Shown: one piece after another, positions 12,874-24,300 of the stretch
How the letters are laid out: the number at the start of each line of letters is the position of its first letter
Position numbering within the stretch: the first letter of the stretch is position 1
DNA from: Apostichopus japonicus
Lineage: Eukaryota > Echinodermata > Holothuroidea > Aspidochirotida > Stichopodidae
Direction: 5' to 3'
NCBI RefSeq assembly: GCF_037975245.1
Contig: NC_092575.1
Span: 4,028,501-4,092,500, forward strand
DNA length: 64,000 bases
Translations under genes and position numbers: made by a program
Notes under the pieces: model-generated
Database searches by the model: none
The model's input: the letters and a program-made list of their open reading frames with translations, nothing else
Told to the model about the DNA's origin: nothing

Positions 12874-14359
12874 AGAGTTAAAGCTCTTTACATCTGTTTG
12901 CTTGCAAAACTATGCCGCAAGAACCGAAACGTCAGACCCTCTAACGCCCTGTTATTAAAACTGTTTTGCTTGGTGACCCCATTTTCACCTTCTTGTCGAC
13001 CCTCTAGTGGGTGAATGTCGTGATCTGGGAAAGGGAAAGAGGTATATCCCCTAAAATTTTGAGAATTTTGTTTTCAAATGATTAAGGATGCTTAGCTGCA
13101 AACTGGTGGTATATTTTGCAACTTTAGAAGTAACTTATTTTTCAAGACGGTTCCACAAATACCGACAATTTTTGTTCTTCCGAAGTTTCGGCGACACTCC
13201 AGTGAAAACATCATAACTACCCTAAAAGGTGTTCGCGACCGCCAATTTGAATACCAGGGATTTAACGTATATACATCTACTTTGGAAGAGAAAAGAAGTT
13301 TTGTCCAGAAAGTGATTCGAACCTGTGACCTAGATCAGGATTATAAGTTCAAAGGTGACGTCCTAGAAAACGAATTCCTTGCTCCTTCAAATTCCGATAT
13401 TATCCTAACCCAGGCGCGGTTCCATAATTTTAAAGGGGAGGGTGTGCAACCCTGGGTTCGTTGAAGCTGACTTCCATGTAGAAGGATCCTCTTCCTCCAC
13501 CAGAATTTGTTGTTGTTGTTGAAATTTTAGACATAAAATGGTGCATTCTGAGGCATACTTGACAAATTTGGTTCATAATAAGGTCTACACGCAAGGTAAC
13601 TCCTTTCATATTGTGTGTGTGTGGGGGGGGGGGGGAGGGGGGGAGGGGGGGGTACACCCCCTGGATCTGCCCCTGCTAACCGCTGTTGTCTGTTCATAAT
13701 TTTCACACTTTTCTTATTATTCTATAGTACATTTCATGAATCACAAAATCAAAGAAGATATTAACACGTTTTGTGCAAAATGAAGGTTTGTTATCTCTCG
13801 TCATTACATTATTATGTGCGAACAGAAATTTTGTTGTTATGTCGTTCACCCCAAATTCATTACGTTCCCTGTTATAAAAAAAAAAAAAAAAAAAACAACC
13901 AGGAACCATTGCCCTATTCAAATTCGCTGCAGTCCAGTATAGCTGAAAGCAATCTTCGGTGGACAAACTTATTATTTTGTTGTTGACGACAACAGGAAAC
14001 GAAGTTTGGTTCTATCCATTACATTGAAAACAGTTCGTTCAGTATGGCTGCAGTGATGATGAATAGGGTCGGTGCATTCAACCCCCTCACTACTTAACAA
14101 AACGGTTAGGCGGGGAGAGCACACTGACCGTCGTCCGTCTGATGCGGACTATTAGATTTTTGGTATTACACGGATTTCATGTACCGTTCTCGTATTCACT
14201 CTTCCTGAAATATTCATGGATTTTTATGTAGGCCTAGGCTGTCCCGAGATTATCCACGAATTGTAAAAAGGATCTGAATAATTTTAGTTTAACCTGGTTT
14301 CGTAGAAACAGCTTGAATGTAAGCTGAAATTGGATACCACTTCACACGTATGTGCAACT
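12874..14359. other. Intergenic, low-complexity tracts only
   Basis: I see no gene here. A (GT)n run followed by long G tracts lies at about 13609-13652, and an A tract of about 19 lies near 13877-13895. Around 13294-13345 the minus strand carries a tRNA B-box-like GGTTCGAATC, which could be a decayed tRNA-derived SINE but has no supporting A box. Confidence 0.4.
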
Positions 14360-14738
14360 GAGTGATACAGTGGCGGCGGAACCGGGGGGGGCTTGGGGGG
14401 GGGGCTCAGCCCCCCCAATGAAAAAGTTGAGGGGGCAAATGCATGATAAGCCCCCCCAATATTTACCAAGGCTCCGAAACGTGCATCTGCCCATTTTTCA
14501 ATGCATACTTGTCGATCTGTCCAATGCACACGTATATTATATAGGTGTAACAATTTTAGTAATTGCTGGGGGACCCTCGGTCCGTCCCCTGGCTACAGAC
14601 CACATTGTCACCCCAACCGCGTCTTCACGCCCCGTGAAAAGTGGAAGCAGTGAGTGTGAGTACCGGTAAGCGTAACACAACTTCGTCTTAGGCCAATGAC
14701 TTGCCTCATTTCAGCCAGTTCTCCAACATCCCCTTTCT

Positions 14739-15795
14739 TAGTGGCGGAGCGTTCATATATACAGTCAGGGCGGATGCCCCCCCCCCTGACGGACTCAAAT
14801 GGACTGCTGGCGCCCTTTTCAGCTTTTCACTACTTTTCACTTATTCGCGATTATTGACTATTTTATTGCGCTCTCATATACCTATTGACATTTGTCATAT
14901 TCTGTTGTTGTAATTTTCCGACACAATGGCGACGACACCTATTTATTCTCCGTTTATCTGCAAATTAGCAGGGCCCGGAAAGGGTCATTTAAGGGCGGCG
15001 GAACCGGGGAGGCACAGGGGCACGTGCCCCCCACTTTTCCTCAGGTTAAAAATGTGCCCTTTTTCTACATAAAAATTGAGGTGTCTCAAGTTAGCAAGAG
15101 GCCAGGGAACCAGAATGAACACTCGGGAAGGGCCGTTTCCGGCCATCTGAGGGGTTTGTAAAACCAAAAATTTTCTTGTACGCTCCGCGCCAACCGATGG
15201 TGGCGCTCCGCTCAGATAGTCGTGTATACAACTTTCAAATCCTGGCTACGCCCCTGACTTCTAATGAATTTCTGTGGGTCAAACTCAAAGCTATTTCGAA
15301 TGGAAAAAAATTGTTAAGATATTATCAAGAAATAAACTCTTATTCGGAAGATTCCTACATTAGCAACTAGCATGATTTCACCTCGTTTTTACTCAAAACA
15401 AAACTTGTTCCTTGTTTCCCAATTTGCGCATTGGATATTGCAGTGCTAATATGCATATTTTCCTTGAGGGTGGGGGTGGGGGGGGGAGCGTTGATGGAGT
15501 GATGTGTATACGCAAATAAGATAATACAATAAGAGTTATAAAGGGTACTAAATATAAGGCTGTATCATTCCCATCGAATTTCTGCAAAGTGCCCTTCGAT
15601 GTCGGTGCCCCCCCCCAGATTAAAAGTGCTTCCGCCGCCCTTGGGGTCATTACCTGCAATCTAGGGAGTATCTTTATTCAAAAAATTTCTGTACGCTCCG
15701 TGCCAACCTGTGGTGGCGCTCCGCTTAGATAGTGTCGAAAGCGCCCCTACAGACCATTCTTGCCCCCCTGACCAATACCCCTAGCTCCGCCACTG
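14739..15795. mobile_element. Middle hAT-like element inserted in the outer one
   Basis: It starts TAGTGGCGGAGC and ends GCTCCGCCACTG. The flanks are ccctttct at 14731-14738 and cccttact at 15796-15803, an 8-bp duplication with one mismatch. A second copy of the same family lies at 38067-38460. That copy lacks the inner insertion, so it serves as an internal reference for the structure. The element has no coding capacity. Confidence 0.85.
14990..15643. mobile_element. Inner hAT-like element inserted in the middle one
   Basis: The termini are TAAGGGCGGCGGAA and TTCCGCCGCCCTTG, with an exact 8-bp duplication, gggtcatt, at 14982-14989 and 15644-15651. In the sister copy at 38067-38460 the sequence runs straight through the target gggtcatt without an insert. 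That confirms this 654-bp block as a separate, later insertion. No transposase is present. Confidence 0.88.
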
Positions 15796-16124
15796 CCCTT
15801 ACTACACTCAAAAACGTCTTTGCGAGTACACTACGAGTAATTGCTACTCTCTTAAAACACCATCGAATATACAAATTACAATGTTTTTACAGACTTTTAC
15901 GTGCAATATGAGAAATTGCAGGCGTGAGACCCATATTTTCGGGCTAGGTATTCGCAGCATAAAACACTCGGCAAGTGCCGTTTCCGGCCATCTGGGGATT
16001 TGAAAAAAACCCAAATTTTCTTGTACGCTCCGCGCCAACCGATGGTGGCGCTCCGCTTAGATAGTATCCATGCACACATTAGCCCCCCCAATAATTTTTC
16101 CGTTCCGCCGCGCCTGGAGTGATA

Positions 16125-16726
16125 CATAGTACTCCCAGTAAGCTTCCGGACTTTGGAATTGTACTTCACCTCGGGCAAAAATACTGGTCTGGATGAAATC
16201 TACTTAAACTTGGGTATTGGATGATCATATTTGAACCATAGAACAACCAAAACAATGAGTGGTCCTCAAAACTCTACCCATCCCGTTAACAAAGATCCAA
16301 CATCAATACAATGCCTTAGGACTTTCACCTATTGATATGGTCACCTCATGTTAGGTAGTGGTCTCTGAAGGGCATGGGTGTACCTATTACACCAGTCTCT
16401 GTGTTATTCTATGAACACCCATCGAAATGAGAAGGCTTGAATTTTCAACACATAGTTTGTGGTTTCAAATGAGCCTCTATTGGCTTCCTAACCCTTGGGA
16501 AATACTCAACTAAATTTTAAAGTTAACAATCTGGTGGAGAGGGAGGGGGGTTTGGCCACACACTTAGAGGGCTAATGAGATATATGGCTTGACCTAAAAG
16601 TTTTCTGACTAAATGGATCTCGTATGCATTCTGTACCAATAAAAGGGCACCTATTTGAATTGCCTGTATAGTTGTAACTTACAACAGAAGGGCGCTTTGT
16701 TAATTACAAATTTCGTATGCATGAAG
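16125..16726. other. Spacer between hAT elements, nothing recognised
   Basis: I see no gene or repeat boundary in this stretch. Confidence 0.4.
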
Positions 16727-16734
16727 GCATTTTC

Positions 16735-17212
16735 AGGGATGAGACTGAGCCGGGAAAAAAAAATCTGAAATTCATCAATTGCCGTCCTTGGGTAGGGGTT
16801 TAAGGGGAGGGGGTGTTCCCTACCCTTGAGAAAATTTTTGCCAGGTAAGGAGGGCTTAGATGCAAAATGGTGGACTTTAGATGGAATCTATCACATCACG
16901 TAACTCGCCAAAAAAGTGTGGAATTTCTGCTTGTATAATTTATCCATTAGCTTTTTTGAACCAAAAAAAGGCTTTTTTGCTTGCTCTGTGCTACTTGATT
17001 CCACCACTGGTCAAATTCGGTGTTCCAAACCTTCACAGTCCAGCATGTTCGGCAAAAAAAAAAAAATAAAAAAAAAAAATAAAAAAATAAAAAAAAAAAT
17101 AAAAAAAAAAATAAATAAAAAAAATATAAAGAACGCGAATTACGAGAAAAAACGCGAAAATGAAAAAAAAAAAAATCGGAAATCCGCGTTTCCGCGGAAG
17201 AGTCTCATGCCT
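16735..17212. mobile_element. hAT-like non-autonomous element with A-rich interior
   Basis: The left end CAGGGATGAGACTG and right end AGTCTCATGCCTG form inverted repeats. The flanks share gcatttt (16727-16733 and 17213-17219), a 7-bp match within an expected 8-bp duplication. The interior contains an almost pure A tract with T interruptions at 17054-17125 and CGCG-rich words near the right end. No credible protein is encoded; a lysine-rich frame across the A tract is an artefact. Confidence 0.65.
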
Positions 17213-17219
17213 GCATTTT

Positions 17220-18128
17220 GGAGGTTTTTGTCCCCCCTACAGAACTGGGGATGGGGCTGGTCAAAACCCTGTCGGCCAACCCTTTGCTTTCATTTCAAGA
17301 CAAAATCCACAATCAGGCAAGACGTTACAGATTATATAGGAAGGTCGCAGTCTAGTAACCTAATTGCAAACAATACAATAATCAGGGCTAAAGAAGCAAT
17401 TTTCATTAATTAATGAGGCTAATTACATCTCACAGGTTTGGACGAAATACACACACACACACACTCGCACAAACACAAACAAAAGCAGAATTTTTTGAGC
17501 CATCTCTTTATTTCCCAAACAATGATATTTTTTTGTGGTCATACTTCAAATTTAAATAGAAAGACATGATCACCTGCTTCTGCCAAAAACTTTATCATAA
17601 AATTTCTTTGCATTTTTTAATCTTATAAAATACTATATTTTCAAATATCCTGATTCTCACAGTTTCCTCGTTTCCTACTTTGTAAGTCATAATATGTGAC
17701 ATTTTTTCATCGTCTTCAAAATGTATGAGGTTCATAGAAAAACACAGATAGACAGAAAACCTTGGGCTTGATATCAAAGCTAAATAGAACCATCATTTCT
17801 CAATACCAAGAAGAAGAAGAAGGAAAAATTGCTGTTAATACATAATTCAAAATATTCTTTCTTGGAAAAAAAAAGAAAAGAGAAAAGAACATAAATTAAG
17901 GAAATAAATTAGGGGAAAAGAATATCCTGGGAGGACAGAAATAAATAAATATTTCTCTTCTTCTATATCATAATTAATCTAAAAAATGCCAAAAGAAAAC
18001 AATAACAACTATGTATGGAATGGTATGTTTCTTTCCTTGCAAAGAATTTGCCACACATTATTTACCCTTTGATGCCAAATACATTTTCCCACTCCTTGTC
18101 CTGTTTATTTTTTTTTTTAAATTTTTGG
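17220..18128 (-). other. 3' flank / probable 3' UTR of GGNBP2
   Basis: This AT-rich sequence lies downstream of the GGNBP2 stop codon on the minus strand. On that strand AATAAA occurs at 18104-18109, very close to the stop, and at 17507-17512. The second is a reasonable candidate polyadenylation signal for a 3' UTR of about 0.6 kb. A (CA)n run lies near 17451-17464. Confidence 0.4.
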
Positions 18129-18320
18129 CTAAGCATTGGCTATATTCCTCTGGTTAAAGAAGTTCACGTGATTATCCAATTTGACCCTCCTCATAAAGCG
18201 TTGGTGGAGGTTCTGCCTAAGTTGGGCTCTCTGAGAGTCCAGACACTGGTGGCTGGCGTGGAATTCGTCAATTTCTTCCGGTGCTAGCTTGCAGTCTTCG
18301 TCACAGAATAGATGCGTCTC
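18129..18320 (-). CDS. GGNBP2: GGNBP2 exon 13 (last coding exon)
   Basis: The exon is 192 nt including the TAG stop, with acceptor TCTCCAG|GAG. It encodes the conserved C-terminus: an EEIDEF segment and QLRQNLHQRFMRR...LDNHV (human QYRQHLKEKFNKYCRLNDH). Confidence 0.93.
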   Translation of the reverse strand, partial: ETHLFCDEDCKLAPEEIDEFHASHQCLDSQRAQLRQNLHQRFMRRVKLDNHVNFFNQRNIANA

Positions 18321-21300
18321 CTGGAGACCAGAAAGAGAGAAAAGGACGAACGTTGAAGATATGCGTGTGATTGCTATGCAGCCTGTCACAGACACAACCG
18401 AAACAATGCTTTCCAAAGTGTCTAGTGTGTGAGAACGGGACGAATATTGAAGACATGCGTGTGATTGCTATGTAGCCTGTCACAGATAGAACAATGAACA
18501 ATGCTTTACAAAGTGTCCAGAGTGTGTCAACCACAGTTATTTCTTGGTTGGAATGTACTAATGTGCATGATTTAAATGTTTCTGATGCATGAAAAGAGAT
18601 CCACTACCAAGAAAGTAGCATATTCTTCAAAGCTTCCATGTCATTCTATTATAGGGATTGACGAAAAGCAAATAATACTACAGAGAAAACTGGATATTAT
18701 AGTAACTTCTCTAGACTGTATAAATTTACCAAAGGAAGTCTGGATAACTTAGCCGGATAGATCCCTTAAGGTAATCAAGAAAATGATGCTTCTCGTGAAA
18801 CGAAAGAGGGAAGGGTGGGGTAGGGAGGGAGGGAGGGAGGGAGGGAGGGAGGGAGGGAGGGAGGGAGGGAGGGAGGGAGGGAGGGAGGGAGGGAGGGAGG
18901 GAGGGAGGGAGGGAGGGAGGGAGGGAGGGAGGGAGGGAGGGAGGGAGGGAGGGAGGGAGGGAGGGAGGGAGGGAGGGAGGGAGGGAGGGAGGGAGGGAGG
19001 GAGGGAGGGAGGGAGGGAGGGAGGGAGGGAGGGAGGGAGGGAGGGAGGGAGGGAGGGAGGGAGGGAGGGAGGGAGGGAGGGAGGGAGGGAGGGAGAAGAA
19101 TGGGTTCCTGCAATGTATTTGGGTAGATTATATCACAAGGTTCGTTTCCTTTTTTATCATCTTGTTGATATCACAAGGTTTGTTTCCTTTTTTATCATCT
19201 TGTTGATATCACAAGGTTTGTTTCCTTTTTTATCATCTTGTTGATTTGTTCTTATAACACACAGCAATTGGAGAAATACATAGGCCAGGCTCCTGTCAGT
19301 CACCCATACATTACTAGTCCTGCACACAGTATGATAACAAACCCATCATAATGGTAACAATATCATCATAGAGATTATAGCGGACTATCTCTCCCTCTCT
19401 GCCCACCTGTCCGCTTCCCTCATAAAGACTACTACTATAAGGATGCACTGATTATAGCATTTGTTTTTCCCTCTTTAAAGCAGCATTTTGTGTTTTGTCG
19501 CCGTTTTCTTCTTTTTTGACATGTCCATCGAGTTTTTTACATATATCAATCACAAAACAGCAAACTAAGATATTAGCCAAGTTTTTCCCTGCCAACAACG
19601 TTAATTGGCGAGTAACTAAGGATATTTGCAGATAATGAGAATAGTGTCCATGAAAAATTCCATACTTAAAATTAATCGCATACAGTTCCCTTAAACCCAC
19701 TAGTTTGAATTCAACCAATCAGAGATGCAGGTTTAGTTATGAGCCGTTGCTAAAAATAGATTCAAGACTTTGCGTTGGTACAACCAGGGAGTGGTTACCG
19801 AACTCCCTGGTACAACTGCCATGTAGACTGTACACAAATCAAGCATGGTGTTGTATTACGTATTGGTCAATGACATTCGTAGTGCTTAAATATTCATATT
19901 ATGGGCGAGGTTTATTGGGATCCCAACGGAAAATATCTTGGAGAAAAACAAAGTTGAAAGTTGCAAATTTTTCGACTTTTATGCCACCATTTGAAGTAAG
20001 ATTTAAAAAGATAAGCTAGTTATGTATGTTGTTATGGCATAGTGGAGTCAGTGAGGTTGAGAAAAATCAAAGAAAAGGACTCAAAATGCTGCTTTAATAC
20101 AATTACCTCTAACATGTCTTGGAGTGTGTGTGTCCAGCCTACTGCATGTCTAAGCTGCCTCTCGTTAGAACACCGACAGATCTTGGCGACTTGATCACTC
20201 TCATAATTTGCGCTGCCCTGTAACATAAAAAAAATTTATATATATATATATATATAAAAAATAAAAATGATAGAAAAATAAAAGATATTAAGGAAAACTA
20301 TGCATTCCTGGTGAGATCTTGACCAGATTTATGACTGCAGTTCTCAAAAGGTGTATGTTGAAAGGAGGAAGACAATAATAATAGTAAGAATTATTACAAT
20401 AACAGCAACAATAATAATCCTAATAATATGTGGACTAAAATGCTAACTTGGAAACTGACAAGAATATTCCAAGTGACTTTTGGGAGAGAATTGGACTTGA
20501 GCAAGTGTCCTGAATGATTCAATCCTTGAGCTAAAGAAGACTGTTTTGGTTTACATTATGGATGCTGGCCAAAAACTATATTGGTTCTTTCTCTTGAATT
20601 TTTGCATTTGAGTGAGCACAAGATTTAAACTAATCAAGTAGAATATTTTGTCAATCACTTCAGACGTCTCAAAAACTATATTGATTCTTTCTCTTGAATT
20701 TTTGCATTTGAGTGAGTACAAGATTTAAACTAATCAAGTAGAATATTTTGTCAATCACTTCAGACGTCTCAGCCCTCATTAAACTGTTTTTTGTTGATAA
20801 TTCTCTGGAGGGATTACATGGGATATAATTATTAATTAAGTTGCATACTTTTCAGAGCATGACTAATCAACTTGAAATCTGATACAGTATAGAATAGTAT
20901 TTATTGAATAGTTGAATTGGAAAATTGACCAGATGACTGGACAACAATGTAATTAAACGTAGAGAAGTTGGGTTGTCCAATCACCATTCAGGTTCAGTTG
21001 ACTGACAAGATACACATTACATTGTCAGCAGCCTGTCAGCCAACAAAGGTCAGCAATGAAGAGTAAAACGGAGAAAACTTTGGTTGACAAATCACCATTC
21101 AGGTTCAGTTGACTGACAAGATACACATCACATGGTCAGGAGCCTGTCACCAATCAGGTTCAGTTGACTGACAAGATACACATTACGTGGTCAGGAACCT
21201 GTCACCAATCAGGTTCAGTTGACTGACAAGATACACATTACATGGTCAGGAGCCTGTCACCAATCACCATTCAGGTTCAGTTGACTGACTAGATACACAT

Positions 21301-24300
21301 TACATGGTCAGGAGCCTGTCACCAATCACCATTCAGGTTCAATTGACTGACAAGATACAAATTACATGGTCAGGAGCCTGTCACCAATCACCATTCAGGT
21401 TCAGTTGACTGACTAGATACACATTACATGGTCAGGAGCCTGTCACCAATCACCATTCAGGTTCAGTTGACTGACAAGATACACATTACATGGTCAGGAG
21501 CCTGTCACCAATCACAATTCAGGTTCAGTAAACTGACAAGATACACATTACATGGTCAGGAACCTGTCACCAATCACCATTCAAGTTCAGTTGACTGACA
21601 AGATACACATTACATGGTCAGGAGCCTGTCACCAATCACAATTCAGGTTCAGTAAACTGACAAGATACACATTACATGGTCAGGAGCCTGTCACCAATCA
21701 CAATTCAGGTTCAGTAAACTGACAAGATACACATCACATGGTCAGGAGCCTGTCACCAATCACAATTCAGGTTCAGTTGACTGACAAGATACACATTACA
21801 TGGTCAGGAACCTGTCACCAATCACCATTCAGGTTCAGTTGACTGACAAGATACACATTACATGGTCAGGAGCCTGTCACCAATCACCATTCAGGTTCAG
21901 TTGACTGACAAGATACACACTACGTTGTCAGGAGCCTGTCAGCCAACAAAGGTCAGCAATGTAGTAAAACATGCAGAACTTTGGTTGACCAATCACCATT
22001 CAGGTTCAGTTGACTAACAAGATACACATCACATGGTCAGGAGCCTGTCAGCCAATAAAGGTTAGTAAATGTGTAGTAAAAACAGAGAGAACTTTTATTG
22101 ACCAATCATCGGTTACAGGGATAAACGCTCACCTTGACCAGACACCCTGATGAGTTGGTTCTACTGTTAGAGGAACCGCTTGTTGATTTCTCCCCTTTAC
22201 AGTCAGCACATATCTCTCCCACGCCACAAGGTTCTTCTTCCTGGAACTCTCCTGTGTGCGAGTAACAACACCCAAAACACACAAAATAATTAAATTTACA
22301 ATGTAACATATTGATCTTCAAATTATACAATGCACAGGGAGCTGGTGAATAATTCAACCACTCCATAACAAGCTGACGTCACTTCTGGAATTCTCCTGTG
22401 TGCGAGTAACAACACCATATGATTTGTTTAGTCCATGTTTAAGCTTGACTCATTTAAAATTGACCGAAGCCTCAGTGTAGCTGAGTGTATTTAAGTTGCA
22501 AAATTTACATGGTAACATTTGATCTTCAAATTATACAATGCACAAGGGAGCTGGTAAATAACCTTTGCCAGATAATTGCAATTACAATTCTGCCCCTGAC
22601 TCTTACATACAAATGGCTATGACAGTGGTGGGTAACTATAGAGGGTATCGCTGGAATATTTTTCAAGAAACACCCTTTCCTAAAGCTTCTATCCTTCTCT
22701 GTAGACTAGCTTGAAACAATATATGTTGTGTGATTAAGCGCACAGGGATGTTAACATGCAATATACACCTGACTCTAGACTTCTAGTAGGGTGTCTTAGT
22801 TGATCAATCAATCTAATTCGAGTAAAACAAAGGTACTTTGGTAAAATCAACATGTATAATGCAACAAAACATCATGAAAGTAGGCCTTCTGGGTTGATTC
22901 TGGTGCTATTCAGTACTAGAATCTTTCAAACTTTTGCAATTATTTTTCCGGTTCCGAGTGTGATGTTGCTGTGACTTACCGCACATCGCTGGACGACCCT
23001 TATCTTCAACGCTGCCTTTGTCATTGTTGTTGGGCGTGTCGTGACGTTGTTGACCGTTGGTTAATACTTTGGTGGTCTTACCGTTGATGGCAGGCCCTTT
23101 AGGAATAGAAGCCTTGGGTTCTTCTTGGACAGATGTGGACAGACACTGAGGAAAGCAAAAGAGAAATCATCTTAGAAGCGAAAAATTTCAACGTGGACAT
23201 TTTTTAAAATCGATACTTTTGATACCCTGCAGTCATTTGAAAGATACTGTCAAAATAACTGTCCAATCTCCTACAAAAGTCCACATAGTTGGTGCTGAAA
23301 TTGACTTTAGAACCCAACAATGGAAAATAAGCAGGTGAGGTACCCATGATGAAATTAACTTGCATCTTTTGGGAACCTGTTACCTGATGGTTTTTCTTCT
23401 TGAGATATCATGCTTACAACGTTTCACAGTTTATTCTCTGACCAATATAACTCTACTAAAACAATAAAGCATTTGTTTCCCACTGATTTTAAATCCTTCC
23501 ATCCCGTTAATTTTTTTTAAAATCCTATCCGATTCTTACCTCACACGTGGTTTCATTTTCTTTTTCAGCCTCACAGCACCCATGCGGTTTCCGTTCTGTG
23601 GTTTCCGATTCTCCGGCCACTTCCGGTTTGGGGAGCGATTTGTTCTTCTTCCGGGCTTTCTTCCGCTGTTTCTTCTGTTCTCGTCTCTGCTGCCTCTCCT
23701 CATCCTCCTTGTTGATTTCTTGACAGATGAGTTCGATTTTACTCAAGCCGTGCTTCGCATCGAGAGCGACCTGTTTGGGAATTTGAAAAGAGGGGGATAA
23801 CAAAAATATTTGAGAATGCATTAAAAGCGGCAAAAAAACCATGGTCGCTACCACCGTAAACAGTTAGCAAACCAAAAATAATTGTTGACAAGAATCACAG
23901 GATAGTAATGAAGAGAGTCTGAACTTGATTCAGGTCTTTCCCTGTTTTGCACATCTTGTGCAAAAACCTTCCGTTCTCTCTGAAATGATCCCCCCAAAAA
24001 AATCAGGGTCTCGTTCACATTTTAGCAATGAATACAGGTTCACTATATTGCAAAATTTGAACTGGTAGTCCTAATGCCTCCTTATTACCTCTTATTACCC
24101 AAATCATCTAGTTAAAGGAACTTCTTAACAGCCATGCCTTTTATCAGGTCAAAGGTACCTACTTTTTTTTTTAACGTATTTTACGTAATATTACCGTTTT
24201 TAATCTCTTGTTTGTTATACCTCATATTGTACTTTCATAACCTCTTATTGTTTTGTTTTAAATCACATCCTATTGTATTTTTTATAACATCTTATTGCTT

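Larger units (their letters stand above)
14368..16116. mobile_element. Outer hAT-like element of a three-deep nest
   Basis: The termini are CAGTGGCGGCGGAACC and GTTCCGCCGCGCCTG, and the flanking 8-bp duplication gagtgata is exact at 14360-14367 and 16117-16124. These are standard hAT hallmarks. The element is 1749 bp in total but is interrupted by a second element at 14739-15795, so its own sequence is roughly 0.7 kb. No transposase frame is present. Its right part (about 16011-16063) repeats a segment seen at 15170-15215 and 15687-15735 (core CTCCGCGCCAACCGATGG), showing that the nested elements are related. Confidence 0.85.

Noticed and set aside
16916-17413. 165-residue lysine-rich frame
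   Set aside because: It crosses an A-rich tract inside a hAT-like element and continues into its flank; there is no family similarity.
18775-19244. Long open frames with GRE or PPSL repeats on both strands
   Set aside because: They are a direct consequence of the (GGGA)n microsatellite, which is open in several frames, and lie inside a GGNBP2 intron.
20980-22065. CRISPR-like array of regularly spaced repeats
   Set aside because: There are no unique spacers: the whole 62-bp unit repeats. The locus is an intron of an animal gene, so it is a minisatellite.
23582-23800. Plus-strand Phe/Leu-rich frame
   Set aside because: It is the shadow of the basic segment of GGNBP2 exon 9 on the minus strand.
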